Assembly: GCA_020161215.1 (NCBI GenBank)
Contig: JAIUOM010000037.1
Span: 1-32,602 of the forward strand
Length of the DNA stretch: 32,602 nucleotides
Reading direction: 5' to 3'
Source of the DNA: Pseudomonadota bacterium
GTDB lineage: Bacteria > Pseudomonadota > Gammaproteobacteria > Burkholderiales > Burkholderiaceae_C
The notes beneath the pieces are model-generated. The model did no database searches and was not told where the DNA came from. It was given only the letters and a program-made list of their open reading frames with translations. Below, in pieces: positions 1-8,686 of this stretch (position 1 is the first letter of the stretch; each line of letters begins with the position of its first letter). Made by a program: the position numbers and the translations under genes.

Positions 1-7
1 TTGCGCC

Positions 8-631
8 ATGGCACAGTACTTTGAGGTCCACCCCGACAACCCGCAGCCCCGTTTGCTGAAACAGGCGGTGGCGCTGCTCGAGCGCGGCGGCATCCTGGCC
101 GTGCCCACCGATTCCAGCTACGCGCTGGCCTGCCACCTGGACGACAAGGCCGCCATCGACAGCTTGCGCCGCATCCGCCAGATCGACGACAAGCACCACC
201 TGACCCTGCTGTGCCGCGACCTGCGCGAGCTGGCCAGCTACGCGCGGGTCGACAACACCCAGTTTCGCCTGCTCAAGCTGGGCACGCCCGGGCCGTTTAC
301 CTTCATCCTGGAAGCCAGCAAGGAAGTGCCGCGCCGGGTCAGCCACCCGCAGCGCAAGACCATCGGCCTGCGCGTGCCCGACCACAAGGCGCTGCTGGAA
401 CTGATTGAACTGCACGGCGCGCCGCTGCTGGCCACCACCCTGATCCTGCCGGGCGAAACCGACCCGTTGAACGACCCCGAGGCCATCCGCGACCAGCTCG
501 AACACCAGCTCGCCGGCGTGGTCGACGCCGGGGCCTGCCCGCTGGAGCCCACCACCGTGATCGATTTGACCGGCGACGTGCCCGAGGTGCTGCGCCGCGG
601 CGGGGGCGATCCGGCCGCGCTGGGGCTGTGA
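8..631 (+). CDS. yciO: YciO-type Sua5/YciO/YrdC-family protein
   Basis: 207 residues, the usual length of the YciO branch. The N-terminus (FEVHPDNPQPRLLKQAV), the PTDSSYALAC segment near residue 35, KHHLTLLCRDL near 62-72, the PGPFTFILEASKEVPRR stretch and the C-terminal PTTVIDLT all follow the YciO pattern. The family fold binds nucleotides and RNA. TsaC/Sua5 members make threonylcarbamoyl-AMP for the t6A tRNA modification, whereas YciO proteins are close paralogues whose role in that reaction is weak or uncertain. The ATG at 8 matches the family start. The gene runs in the same direction as the protease and trpS genes that follow, with 27 bp to the next start, so co-transcription is likely. 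A TsaC annotation is the main alternative. Confidence 0.9.
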   Translation: MAQYFEVHPDNPQPRLLKQAVALLERGGILAVPTDSSYALACHLDDKAAIDSLRRIRQIDDKHHLTLLCRDLRELASYARVDNTQFRLLKLGTPGPFTFILEASKEVPRRVSHPQRKTIGLRVPDHKALLELIELHGAPLLATTLILPGETDPLNDPEAIRDQLEHQLAGVVDAGACPLEPTTVIDLTGDVPEVLRRGGGDPAALGL

Positions 632-658
632 CGCGCGCCCTGATGCGACAATCGACGG

Positions 659-1327
659 GTGGATTTCAACAACATCATTCAGACCCTGGCGGTCTACGCC
701 CTGCCCGTCATCTTCGCCATCACCATCCATGAAGCCGCGCACGGCTACGTGGCGCAGCGCCTGGGCGACCCCACCGCCGCCATGCTGGGGCGGGTGACGC
801 TCAACCCGCTCAAGCACATCGACCCGATTGGCACCATCCTGATGCCGGTGGCCCTGCTGCTGCTGACCAAGGGCGCCTTCGTGTTCGGCTACGCCAAGCC
901 GGTGCCGGTGCGCTTCGACCAGCTGCGCCACCCCAAGCGCGACATGATCTCGGTGGCCGCCGCCGGCCCGGTGTCCAACCTGATCCAGGCCCTGCTCTGG
1001 GGCATGCTGCTGGTGGTGCTGGTCGGGCTGGAGACGCAGGAACGCTTCTTCGTGGCCATGGCCCAGGCCGGCGTGCTGGTCAACGTGCTGCTGGCGGTGT
1101 TCAACCTGTTTCCCGTGCCGCCGCTGGACGGCGGGCGCGTGCTGGTGGGCCTGCTGCCCACGCGTGCCGCCATCGCCGTGTCGCGCATCGAGCCCTACGG
1201 CTTTTTCATCGTCGTGGCGCTGGTGCTGGCCGGCGTGCTGTCCACGCTTTGGATCATGCCGCTGACCGAGCTCACCCTGGCGCTGCTGAACCTGCTGCTG
1301 GCGCCACTGAAGGCGCTGTTTTCCTGA
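659..1327 (+). CDS. Site-2 protease family (M50) membrane metalloprotease
   Basis: 222 residues, mostly hydrophobic. The zinc-binding motif HEAAH is at residues 24-28 inside the first membrane segment. The second M50 signature, NLFPVPPLDGG, is at about 149-159, with D157 the expected third ligand. The order and spacing fit the short group-III site-2 proteases that lack PDZ domains and cleave within the inner membrane; the substrate cannot be told from sequence. The start is GTG at 659, which places the HExxH motif at the usual distance from the N-terminus. It sits 27 bp after yciO and 15 bp before trpS, an arrangement consistent with one operon. Confidence 0.92.
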   Translation: MDFNNIIQTLAVYALPVIFAITIHEAAHGYVAQRLGDPTAAMLGRVTLNPLKHIDPIGTILMPVALLLLTKGAFVFGYAKPVPVRFDQLRHPKRDMISVAAAGPVSNLIQALLWGMLLVVLVGLETQERFFVAMAQAGVLVNVLLAVFNLFPVPPLDGGRVLVGLLPTRAAIAVSRIEPYGFFIVVALVLAGVLSTLWIMPLTELTLALLNLLLAPLKALFS

Positions 1328-1342
1328 TTTTTCGCTGTCCCC

Positions 1343-2650
1343 ATGACCTCCACCTTGCGTGTTCTCACCGGCATCACCACCACCGGCACCCCCCACCTGG
1401 GCAACTACGTCGGCGCCATCCGCCCCACCGTGCGCGCCAGCCGGCAGCCCGGCACGCAGAGCTTTCTGTTCCTGGCCGACTACCACGCCCTGATCAAGTG
1501 CGACGACCCGGCCCGCGTGCAACGCAGCACGCTGGAGATCGCCGCCAGCTGGCTGGCCGCCGGGCTCGACCCGGAGCAGGTCACCTTCTACCGCCAGTCC
1601 GACATCCCCGAGATCCCCGAGCTGACCTGGCTGCTGACCTGCGTCACCGGCAAGGGCCTGCTGAACCGCGCGCACGCCTACAAGGCCGTGCTGGACAAGA
1701 ATGCGGCGGCGGGCGTGGATGCCGACACCGACGTCACGGCCGGGCTGTTCATGTACCCGGTGCTGATGGCCGCCGACATTTTGATGTTCAATGCGAACGT
1801 CGTGCCCGTCGGCCGCGACCAGGTCCAGCACATCGAGATGGCGCGCGACATGGCGGCCAGCTTCAACCACCTGTACGGCGAGCACCTGACCCTGCCCGAG
1901 GCCGGGATCGACGACAACGTGGCCCTGCTGCCCGGCCTGGACGGGCGCAAGATGAGCAAGAGCTACGACAACGTGATCGCCTTGTTCGGCCCAAGCGAAC
2001 AGTTGCGTCGGCAGATCCTGTCCATCGTCACCGATTCGCGCGCGCCGGGCGAGCCCAAATCCACCGAGGGCTCGGCCCTGTTCCAGATCTACCGCGCCTT
2101 CGCCAGCAACGAGGAGACGGCGGCCTTTGCCCAGGCTTTTGCCCAAGGCATCGCCTGGGGCGACGCCAAGCAGCAGCTGTTTGAGCGCATCGAGCGCGAG
2201 ATCGGCCCCATGCGCGAGCGCTACCAGCACCTGATGGCCTACCCCGAGGAGGTCGAGCGCCTGCTGCTGGCCGGCGCCAGCAAGGCGCGCGCCGTGGCCA
2301 CGCCCTTTTTGCGCGAGCTGCGCCAGGCCGCCGGCCTGCGCCCCCTCACCGCCCAATTGGCGGCGCGCGCCGAGAACAAGCCGGCCAAGCAGGAGCTGCC
2401 CAGCTTCAAGCAGTACCGCGAGAGCGACGGGCGCTTTTATTTCAAGCTGACCGGGCCCGACGGCGCCGTGCTGCTGCAAAGCCTAGGTTTTGAGTCGCCG
2501 CGCGAGGCCGGACAGATCGTCAAACGCCTGCAAACCGAAGGCCCCCAGGCCTTGCCGGCGCTGGCGACCCACCTCGACAGCGGCGCCAGCGCGCCCGCCC
2601 AGGCGGTGGACGAGGCCCTGACCCGCTTGCACGAGGCACTGAAGGCCTGA
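1343..2650 (+). CDS. trpS: Tryptophan--tRNA ligase with C-terminal extension
   Basis: 435 residues, about 100 longer than the classical bacterial enzyme (around 330). It charges tRNA-Trp in the cytoplasm. The class I signatures are clear: PHLGN at 17-21 (HIGH equivalent) and KMSKS at 203-207, with ADYHAL and the MAADIL segment between them. After the anticodon-binding region a linker (ENKPAKQELP) leads into a small domain at about 354-396, FKQYRESDGRFYFKL followed by G..L.S.GF.S..EA, which resembles the YegP/DUF1508 fold found as a free-standing small protein elsewhere. It follows the protease gene by 15 bp. A hexamer inverted repeat (2658-2663 with 2673-2678) lies just after the stop, but without a T-run. 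Confidence 0.96.
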   Translation: MTSTLRVLTGITTTGTPHLGNYVGAIRPTVRASRQPGTQSFLFLADYHALIKCDDPARVQRSTLEIAASWLAAGLDPEQVTFYRQSDIPEIPELTWLLTCVTGKGLLNRAHAYKAVLDKNAAAGVDADTDVTAGLFMYPVLMAADILMFNANVVPVGRDQVQHIEMARDMAASFNHLYGEHLTLPEAGIDDNVALLPGLDGRKMSKSYDNVIALFGPSEQLRRQILSIVTDSRAPGEPKSTEGSALFQIYRAFASNEETAAFAQAFAQGIAWGDAKQQLFERIEREIGPMRERYQHLMAYPEEVERLLLAGASKARAVATPFLRELRQAAGLRPLTAQLAARAENKPAKQELPSFKQYRESDGRFYFKLTGPDGAVLLQSLGFESPREAGQIVKRLQTEGPQALPALATHLDSGASAPAQAVDEALTRLHEALKA

Positions 2651-2792
2651 TACCCAGCGTCGGTCCGCATTTCCGACGTTCATCGTCGTTCCGATTGGCA
2701 GCCTCTGGTGCTTCAGTATTGGCACTCAGATACACTTAGAAAAATCCAAAAACATACCAAATATTTACCCCATCGTTTCGGAGTGTGGTCAC

Positions 2793-3401
2793 ATGGCCAT
2801 TTATGTGATTGAGGACCACCCGCTGATGCGGGATGCGATGGTCATGCTGGTACGGCGCGTGCGCCCGGGTGCCGCGGTGGCCGAGCTGGCCCAGTTGTCC
2901 GAGCTTGCCGAAGCCATTGCCGCGCACGGCCCGCCCGAGCTGTTCTGCCTGGACCTGAAGCTGCCCGACACCCCGGATCTGTCGGGGGTGTCCCTGCTCA
3001 AAGGCCGCTTTCCGGACACGCCCCTGGCCGTCATCTCGGCCACCCCGGCGGCCGACGTCGAGGACGCCTGCCGCGAAGCCGGCGCCGACATCTACCTCGA
3101 AAAATCGGCCGGTGCCAGCGAGATCACCGCCGCCTTGCGCGCCCTGCTGGCCGACAGCCCCCTCGACGACGGCGAAGGCGGCGAGAGCGTACCGGCGGCC
3201 AACACCAAACTGTCGCGGCGCCAGCAGCAGCTGATCGGAATGCTCGATCGCGGGCTGTCCAACCGCGACATCGCCGCGGAGTTGGGCATCAGCGAGCACA
3301 CCGTGAAGGTGCACCTGTGGCGGCTGTTCAAACGTCTGGGGGTAAAGAGCCGAACCCAGACCCTGCACTTTGCGCGCCAGAACGGTCTGCTGAATCTCTG
3401 A
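2793..3401 (+). CDS. LuxR/NarL-family response regulator
   Basis: 202 residues. The receiver domain (about 1-120) has the acidic pair E7/D8, the phospho-acceptor D54 (FCLDLKLPD), S82 and K104 (YLEKSA), so it should be phosphorylatable. A LuxR-type helix-turn-helix occupies about 142-195 (LSRRQQQLIGMLDRG... LGISEHTVKVHLWRLF). It probably acts as a DNA-binding transcription factor. The 142 bp upstream are AT-rich for this genome and likely hold its promoter; I could not assign -35/-10 elements securely. The 3' end overlaps by 74 bp the 3' end of the convergent histidine kinase, its probable partner. Confidence 0.92.
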   Translation: MAIYVIEDHPLMRDAMVMLVRRVRPGAAVAELAQLSELAEAIAAHGPPELFCLDLKLPDTPDLSGVSLLKGRFPDTPLAVISATPAADVEDACREAGADIYLEKSAGASEITAALRALLADSPLDDGEGGESVPAANTKLSRRQQQLIGMLDRGLSNRDIAAELGISEHTVKVHLWRLFKRLGVKSRTQTLHFARQNGLLNL

Positions 3402-4770
3402 GCTCCGCCGGCTCGGCCGGCAGCGACGTGGCCACGATCTTGAACACCGAGCCGCGCCCGGCGACGGAGTACACCGACACCGGGTAGCCCAGCCGATCGG
3501 CCAGCAGGCGCACGATGGCCAGCCCCAGGCCAAAGCCCTCCTGGGTGCCGCTCTTGGGCACCTTGTAGAACTCTTCGAAGATCAAGGTCTGCTCGGCCGG
3601 CGCCAGGCCCGCGCCGGTGTCCCACACCTCCAGGTGGATGCCGTCCCGACGCCGCCGCGCCGCCAGCAGCACGCCGCCGCGCTCGGTGTAGCGCAGCGCA
3701 TTGGCGATCAGGTTGCCCAGGATGCGGCGCAGCATGATCGGGTCGGTGTGCAAGCGCACGTCGACGGTGCGCAGGTGCAGGCGCAGGCCTTTCTGCCGGG
3801 CCATCGGCTCGAACTGCACCGCCAGCCCGGTCATCAGATCGGCCATCTCCACGGTGCGCGGCGCCAGCTCGAAGCGGCCGGTTTCCAGGCGGGCCAGGTC
3901 GAACAGCGAGTCGAACAGCGTGTGAATGGCCTGGGTGGACTGCAGTATCTTGGGCCCCAGCTCGCGCGCGCGCTCCGGCTCCTCGCTCAGCCACTCGGCG
4001 TAGATGCCCAGGGCGTGCACCGGCTGCTTCAGGTCGTGCGCGGCGTTGGTCAGAAAGCGCTCCTTGAAGCGCGCCATCTCCTGCGCCACCCGGGTTTGCC
4101 GCTGCAGCGACTCGATCAGCACCGCGTTGCTGTAGCGCAGCTCGTAGCCCTCGTGGTACCAGCGCCCCAGCCCGCGCGCCGTGCCCTGCAGCAGCAGCCC
4201 GTACAGCATCACCACCGCCGGCAATCCGACATCGATCCAGATCGGGGCAACGCCGACCCAGAACACCCGTCCGATCAGCACGCTGGCCAGCAGGGTGCAC
4301 AGCAGGGTGACGAGGTAGTTGCGCGCGATGCGCGGGTGCGCCGCCAGCCACACCATGGCCACCGCCGTGCCCCAGGCCAGCATCAGCCAGCACACCATCT
4401 CGGCTTCCCGCGACATGCGGCCGTGGAACAGCAGGGGCGTCACACCCCAGGTGAAGGCGTTCAGGGGCCACAGCCAGGTCAGGCCGCGCTTGAAGCGGTG
4501 GCGTTCGGCCAAGGCGTGCTCGCGGACCTCCTCGTAGCGCGCCAACACCCGCCACCGCAGCACCACCATCACCGTGGCCAGGCCGAGCCAGGCCGCCAAC
4601 AGCCCGCCGGGCGCGCCATCGAACACCAGGGTGCACATGATGACCACGCCCATGAGCATCGGCACCCGGGACGCCCGCTGGCCGTCCAGCAGGGTCTGAA
4701 ACGCCATCGCCTCCATCCACCGCCCACGGTCGGGCTCGACGGTGGGGAGGGGCGAAGACAGCTCGCTCAT
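3328..4770 (-). CDS. Membrane sensor histidine kinase
   Basis: 480 residues from the ATG at 4770. A longer reading from 4860 would run into aroC and adds non-conserved sequence. The N-terminal half holds several hydrophobic segments between about 36 and 200 (for example PMLMGVVIMCTLVF, MVCWLMLAWGTAVAMVWLA, NYLVTLLCTLLASVLIG), so sensing is probably within the membrane. HisKA is at about 230-295 with phospho-acceptor H245 (AAHDLKQP). The ATPase domain has N353/N357, the G1 box D384TGAG, and GFGLGLAI at 412-419. The last ~25 residues lie beyond the ATPase fold and are read antisense to the end of the response-regulator gene. It starts 56 bp after aroC on the same strand, so part of its expression may come from the aroC transcript. 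The adjacent regulator is its likely partner. Confidence 0.9.
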   Translation of the reverse strand: MSELSSPLPTVEPDRGRWMEAMAFQTLLDGQRASRVPMLMGVVIMCTLVFDGAPGGLLAAWLGLATVMVVLRWRVLARYEEVREHALAERHRFKRGLTWLWPLNAFTWGVTPLLFHGRMSREAEMVCWLMLAWGTAVAMVWLAAHPRIARNYLVTLLCTLLASVLIGRVFWVGVAPIWIDVGLPAVVMLYGLLLQGTARGLGRWYHEGYELRYSNAVLIESLQRQTRVAQEMARFKERFLTNAAHDLKQPVHALGIYAEWLSEEPERARELGPKILQSTQAIHTLFDSLFDLARLETGRFELAPRTVEMADLMTGLAVQFEPMARQKGLRLHLRTVDVRLHTDPIMLRRILGNLIANALRYTERGGVLLAARRRRDGIHLEVWDTGAGLAPAEQTLIFEEFYKVPKSGTQEGFGLGLAIVRLLADRLGYPVSVYSVAGRGSVFKIVATSLPAEPAELRDSADRSGAQSAGSGFGSLPPDV

Positions 4771-4826
4771 TGGCACCGCGCTCCGGGGGTCGAGGAACGC
4801 GCTGGGATCGGCCACCGATCGCGGCG

Positions 4827-5909
4827 TCAGAAGCCCGGCGGCACCGGCACGTCGGCGCACTGCGCGCGATGACGCAACGCGTGCTCCATCACCACCAGCG
4901 CCAGCAGCGCCTCGGCAATCGGCGTGGCGCGGATGCCCACGCAGGGGTCGTGGCGGCCCTTGGTGATCAGTTCCACCGGCTCACCCGCGGTATTCAGGGA
5001 CTGGCGCGGCACCAGGATCGAGCTGGTGGGTTTGATGGCCAGGGCCACCTCCAGGTCTTGTCCGGTGCTGATACCGCCCAGCACCCCACCGTCGTGGTTG
5101 CTGGCGAAACCGCCGCCCGGCAGCAAGGAGTCGCCATGCTGGCTGCCCCGGTGCGCCACGCTGGCGAAGCCGTCGCCGATTTCCACGCCCTTGACCGCGT
5201 TCAGGCCCAGCATGGCGTGGGCAATGTCGGCGTCCAGCCGGTCGTAGATCGGCTCGCCCAGGCCCAGCGGCACCTTCCGCGCGGTCACGCGCAGGCGCGC
5301 GCCGCACGAGTCGCCGCTCTTGCGCAAGGCGTTCATGTGTTCCTCAATGGCCGACACATCCGCCACCGGGGCAAAAAACGGGTTGTTGGGCACATGCTCC
5401 CAGCTATCGAAACCAATGGCCAACTCGCCGACGTGCGTCATGCAGCCCTGGAAGGTGGTGCCATACGCCTCGCGCAGCCATTTGCGCGCCACCGCGCCAG
5501 CGGCCACCGTGGGCGCGGTCAAACGCGCCGAGGAGCGCCCGCCGCCACGCGGATCGCGGATGCCGTACTTGCGCCAGTAGGTGTAGTCGGCGTGGCCGGG
5601 CCGGAACGTCTGCACGATGTCGCCGTAGTCCTTGCTGCGCTGGTCGGTGTTGCGAATCAGCAGGCAGATGGGCGTTCCGGTGGTCCGGCCTTCGTACACG
5701 CCAGAGAGAATTTCGACCTGATCGGCCTCGTTGCGCTGGGTGACGAACTTGCTGGTGCCGGGCCGGCGCCGGTCCAGCTCGGGCTGGATGTCGGCCTCGC
5801 TGAGGGCCATGCCCGGCGGGCAGCCGTCGATCACGCAGCCGATGGCCGGCCCGTGGGATTCACCAAAATTCGTGACGGCAAACAGGTTGCCGAGGGTATT
5901 GCCGCTCAT
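4827..5909 (-). CDS. aroC: Chorismate synthase
   Basis: 360 residues, full length. It converts 5-enolpyruvylshikimate-3-phosphate to chorismate, the last shikimate-pathway step, using reduced FMN. Diagnostic segments are [17 protein letters not shown] at the N-terminus, [16 protein letters not shown] near 48-63, EGRTTGTPI, the [19 protein letters not shown] stretch near 120-140, and the late [15 protein letters not shown] motif. It lies 39 bp downstream of the CBS-domain gene on the same strand and is followed 56 bp later by the histidine kinase gene. It ends in VPPGF before the stop at 4827. Confidence 0.98.
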   Translation of the reverse strand: MSGNTLGNLFAVTNFGESHGPAIGCVIDGCPPGMALSEADIQPELDRRRPGTSKFVTQRNEADQVEILSGVYEGRTTGTPICLLIRNTDQRSKDYGDIVQTFRPGHADYTYWRKYGIRDPRGGGRSSARLTAPTVAAGAVARKWLREAYGTTFQGCMTHVGELAIGFDSWEHVPNNPFFAPVADVSAIEEHMNALRKSGDSCGARLRVTARKVPLGLGEPIYDRLDADIAHAMLGLNAVKGVEIGDGFASVAHRGSQHGDSLLPGGGFASNHDGGVLGGISTGQDLEVALAIKPTSSILVPRQSLNTAGEPVELITKGRHDPCVGIRATPIAEALLALVVMEHALRHRAQCADVPVPPGF

Positions 5910-5948
5910 GCCGCCGATTATCGCCAGCCCGGCGCGAACACGCCCAGC

Positions 5949-6425
5949 TCAGGGCAGGTTCGGCTCGGTGTGCTTGGTGTCCTCGTCCGGCCAGTCGCGG
6001 ATGTAGGCCTTGAGCATGCGGTTTTCGAAGTTCTGGCTGTCCACCACGGCCTTGGCCACGTCGTAGAAGCTGACCACGCCCTGCAATTCCTGCCGGTCGA
6101 TGACGGGCAGGTAGCGCGCATGGTGGTTCAGCATCATGCGGCGCACCTCGTCCATCTCGGTTTCCAGGGTGCAGATCAGCGGCCCCGGGTCCATGGCGCG
6201 GTACACCGACACGCCCACCAGCGAACCCCCGTTCTTGACCGACGCCTGGATCACTTCGCGGAACGTCAGGATGCCCACCACCCGCTCATGCGCCATGACC
6301 ACCAGCGAGCCGATGTCGTGCTCGGACATGATCTGCGCGGCCTGCTGCAGGCTGTCTTCGGGGGTGATGGTGAACAAGGCGCCGCCCTTCAGGCGCAGGA
6401 TGTCGCGAACTTTCATGCAAGGCAC
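5949..6425 (-). CDS. CBS-domain-pair protein
   Basis: 158 residues made almost wholly of two CBS repeats. The first (about 5-65) includes GALFTITPEDSLQQAAQIM and HDIGSLVVM. The second (about 72-140) includes PLICTLETEMDEVRRMM and RYLPVIDRQELQGVVSF. CBS pairs bind adenine nucleotides and usually act as energy or redox sensors or regulate a partner. Nothing here identifies the ligand or partner. The ATG at 6425 follows an untranslated region of about 100 bp shared with the divergent sulfhydrylase gene. With only 39 bp before aroC, the two genes are probably co-transcribed. Confidence 0.88.
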   Translation of the reverse strand: MPCMKVRDILRLKGGALFTITPEDSLQQAAQIMSEHDIGSLVVMAHERVVGILTFREVIQASVKNGGSLVGVSVYRAMDPGPLICTLETEMDEVRRMMLNHHARYLPVIDRQELQGVVSFYDVAKAVVDSQNFENRMLKAYIRDWPDEDTKHTEPNLP

Positions 6426-6532
6426 TCCGTCGTCGCCAATGGGCGCGGGTGTCGACGAATATAGCCCACAATAAAGCTCCCCCCGCGCCCGCGCCCTGGC
6501 GCGCGCCGGGAGCCCTGATGTGAGGAGACCCC

Positions 6533-7843
6533 ATGCCCGGCTACGCCGATCCCGGATTCGACACCCTGTCCCTGCACGCCGGCACCCAGCCCGACCCGGC
6601 CACCGGCGCGCGCGCGGTGCCGATCCACCTGTCCACCTCGTTCGTGTTCGAGTCCAGCGACCAGGCCGCCGCCCTGTTCAACCTGGAGCGCGCCGGCCAC
6701 GTCTACAGCCGCATCAGCAACCCCACCAACGCGGTGCTGGAGCAGCGCGTGGCGGCGCTGGAAGGCGGCATCGGCGCCATCACCACCGCCAGCGGCCAGG
6801 CCGCGCTGCACCTGGCCGTCAGCACGCTGATGGGCGCCGGCGGCCACATCGTCGCCAGCACCGCGCTGTACGGCGGCAGCCAGAACCTGCTGCACTACAC
6901 CTTGCGCCGCTTCGGCATCGAGACCACCTTCGTCAAGCCGGGCGATCTGGACGCCTGGCGCGCCGCCCTGCGCCCCAACACGCGCCTGCTGTTCGGCGAA
7001 ACCGTGGGCAACCCCGGCCTGGAGGTGCTGGACATCCCCGCCGTGGCCGACATCGCGCACGCCGCCGGCGTGCCGCTGCTGGTGGATTCGACCTTCACCA
7101 CGCCCTACCTGCTGAAGCCCTTTGACCACGGGGCCGATCTGGTCTACCACTCGGCCACCAAGTTCCTGTCCGGCCACGGCACGGTGATCGGCGGCGTGCT
7201 GGTCGATGGCGGCGGCTTCGACTGGGAAGCCTCGGGCAAGTTCACCGAGCTGACCCAGCCCTACGACGGTTTTCACAACATGGTGTTCAGCGAGGAAAGC
7301 ACCGTGGGCGCCTTCTTGCTGCGCGCGCGCCGCGAGGGCCTGCGCGACTTTGGCGCCTGCCTCAGCCCGCACAGCGCCTGGCTGATCCTGCAGGGCATCG
7401 AAACCCTGCCGCTGCGCATGGAAAAGCACCTGGCCAACACCGAGCGCGTGGTGCGCTTCCTGGCCGAACACCCCTTCGTGGCCCGTGTCGGCCACCCGCT
7501 GCTCGAATCGCACCCCAGCCACGCCTTGGCCAACCAGTTGCTCAGGCACGGCGCCAAGGGCGCGGGCAGCGTGTTCAGCTTTGACATCAAGGGCTCGCGC
7601 GACCAAGGCAAGGCCTTCATTGAAAGCCTGAAGCTGTTCAGCCACCTGGCCAACGTGGGCGATTGCCGCAGCCTGGTGATCCACCCGGCCAGCACCACGC
7701 ACTTTCGCATGAGCGACGAGGCCCTGAGCGGCGCCGGCATCGGGCCGGGCACGATCCGCCTGTCGATCGGGCTGGAAGATGCCGACGATTTGATCGATGA
7801 CCTGAAGCGGGCGCTGAAAGCCGCTGAGAAAGCGGGAGTCTGA
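6533..7843 (+). CDS. metY: O-acetylhomoserine aminocarboxypropyltransferase (MetY type)
   Basis: 436 residues, the length of MetY enzymes; MetB and MetZ are nearer 380-400. It is a PLP enzyme of the Cys/Met-metabolism family that joins sulfide to an activated homoserine to make homocysteine for methionine synthesis. The opening DTLSLHAGTQPDPATGARAV, the YSRISNPT motif near 58-65, D185 (LLVDSTFTTPYL) and the Schiff-base lysine K210 in DLVYHSATKFLSGHG are all present. A GAGGAGA ribosome binding site precedes the ATG at 6533. It is divergent from the CBS gene, and the alpha/beta hydrolase gene begins one base after its stop. An O-succinylhomoserine substrate (MetZ) cannot be excluded from sequence alone. 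Confidence 0.93.
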   Translation: MPGYADPGFDTLSLHAGTQPDPATGARAVPIHLSTSFVFESSDQAAALFNLERAGHVYSRISNPTNAVLEQRVAALEGGIGAITTASGQAALHLAVSTLMGAGGHIVASTALYGGSQNLLHYTLRRFGIETTFVKPGDLDAWRAALRPNTRLLFGETVGNPGLEVLDIPAVADIAHAAGVPLLVDSTFTTPYLLKPFDHGADLVYHSATKFLSGHGTVIGGVLVDGGGFDWEASGKFTELTQPYDGFHNMVFSEESTVGAFLLRARREGLRDFGACLSPHSAWLILQGIETLPLRMEKHLANTERVVRFLAEHPFVARVGHPLLESHPSHALANQLLRHGAKGAGSVFSFDIKGSRDQGKAFIESLKLFSHLANVGDCRSLVIHPASTTHFRMSDEALSGAGIGPGTIRLSIGLEDADDLIDDLKRALKAAEKAGV

Positions 7844-7844
7844 C

Positions 7845-8651
7845 ATGCGAATTGACGTCAACGGCTCCCCCCTCTACGCCTACACCGGCGGCAAGGCCTT
7901 CGACCCGGCCCAGCCCACGGTGGTGTTCATCCATGGCGTGCTGAACGACCACAGCGTGTGGATTTTGCAAAGCCGCTACCTGGCGCACCACGGCTGGAAC
8001 GTGCTGGCCATCGACCTACCAGGCCAGGGCAAAAGCAGCGGCGAGCCGCCTGAAACCGTCGAGCAGGCCGCCGACACCGTGCTGGCGCTGCTGCGCGCCG
8101 TGGGCGTGGAGCAGGCGGCGCTGGTCGGCCACAGCTTTGGCTCGCTGATCGCCCTGGAGGCGGCGGCCCGCGCCCCGGCGCACGTCAGCCACCTGGCGCT
8201 GGCGGGCACGGCGTTTCCCATGAAAGTCTCGCCGGTGCTGCTGGAAAACTCGGTCAAGGCGCCCGAAAAAGCCATTGCCCTGGTCAACGAGTTTTCGCAC
8301 AGCACGCTGTGCCCACCGCCCTCGGCCCTGGGGCCTGGCACCTGGACCTACGGCCTGAGCCGCGCCCTGATGCGCCGCATGCTGGTCAGCAACGCCCGCA
8401 CCAACGTGTTCTACACCGGCTTCAAGGCCTGCGACAGCTACGCCGGCGGCGAACAGGCCATGGCGGCGGTGCACTGCCCCACCCTGTTCCTGGTCGGCCG
8501 GCGCGACCAGATGACGCCGGCCAAATCCGCCAAGGCCCTGGCCCAACACGCGCGCCTGGCCAAGATCGCCGAGGTGAACGCCGGCCACGCCCTGATGACC
8601 GAGGCGCCGGACGAGGTGCTGCGGGCGCTGCGGGACTTTCTGGCCGGCTGA
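7845..8651 (+). CDS. Alpha/beta-fold hydrolase
   Basis: 268 residues. The single-domain alpha/beta hydrolase fold shows the oxyanion HG (VVFIHGVLND near 30), nucleophile S97 in GHSFGS, an acid in LFLVGRRDQMTP near 225, and a catalytic histidine in NAGHALMTEAP near 249. There is no signal peptide, so it is cytoplasmic. The substrate is unknown. It begins one base after the sulfhydrylase stop, with GGGAG as a plausible ribosome binding site, and so is almost certainly co-transcribed with it; a link to methionine metabolism is guesswork. It is convergent with the YihY-family gene. A relic of the intergenic repeat (AGCTACTCAGGA, 8684-8695) lies just after it. Confidence 0.88.
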   Translation: MRIDVNGSPLYAYTGGKAFDPAQPTVVFIHGVLNDHSVWILQSRYLAHHGWNVLAIDLPGQGKSSGEPPETVEQAADTVLALLRAVGVEQAALVGHSFGSLIALEAAARAPAHVSHLALAGTAFPMKVSPVLLENSVKAPEKAIALVNEFSHSTLCPPPSALGPGTWTYGLSRALMRRMLVSNARTNVFYTGFKACDSYAGGEQAMAAVHCPTLFLVGRRDQMTPAKSAKALAQHARLAKIAEVNAGHALMTEAPDEVLRALRDFLAG

Positions 8652-8686
8652 TCGGGCGCCCGGATTGCTCCGTTTTCAGGAGCTAC

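Noticed and set aside
3328..4860. Histidine kinase start at 4860
   Set aside because: It would overlap aroC by 34 bp and add 30 unconserved residues. The ATG at 4770 gives a normal start in the intergenic space.
6413..7861. 482-residue minus-strand open frame over metY
   Set aside because: Antisense shadow of a clear PLP enzyme, with no domain features.
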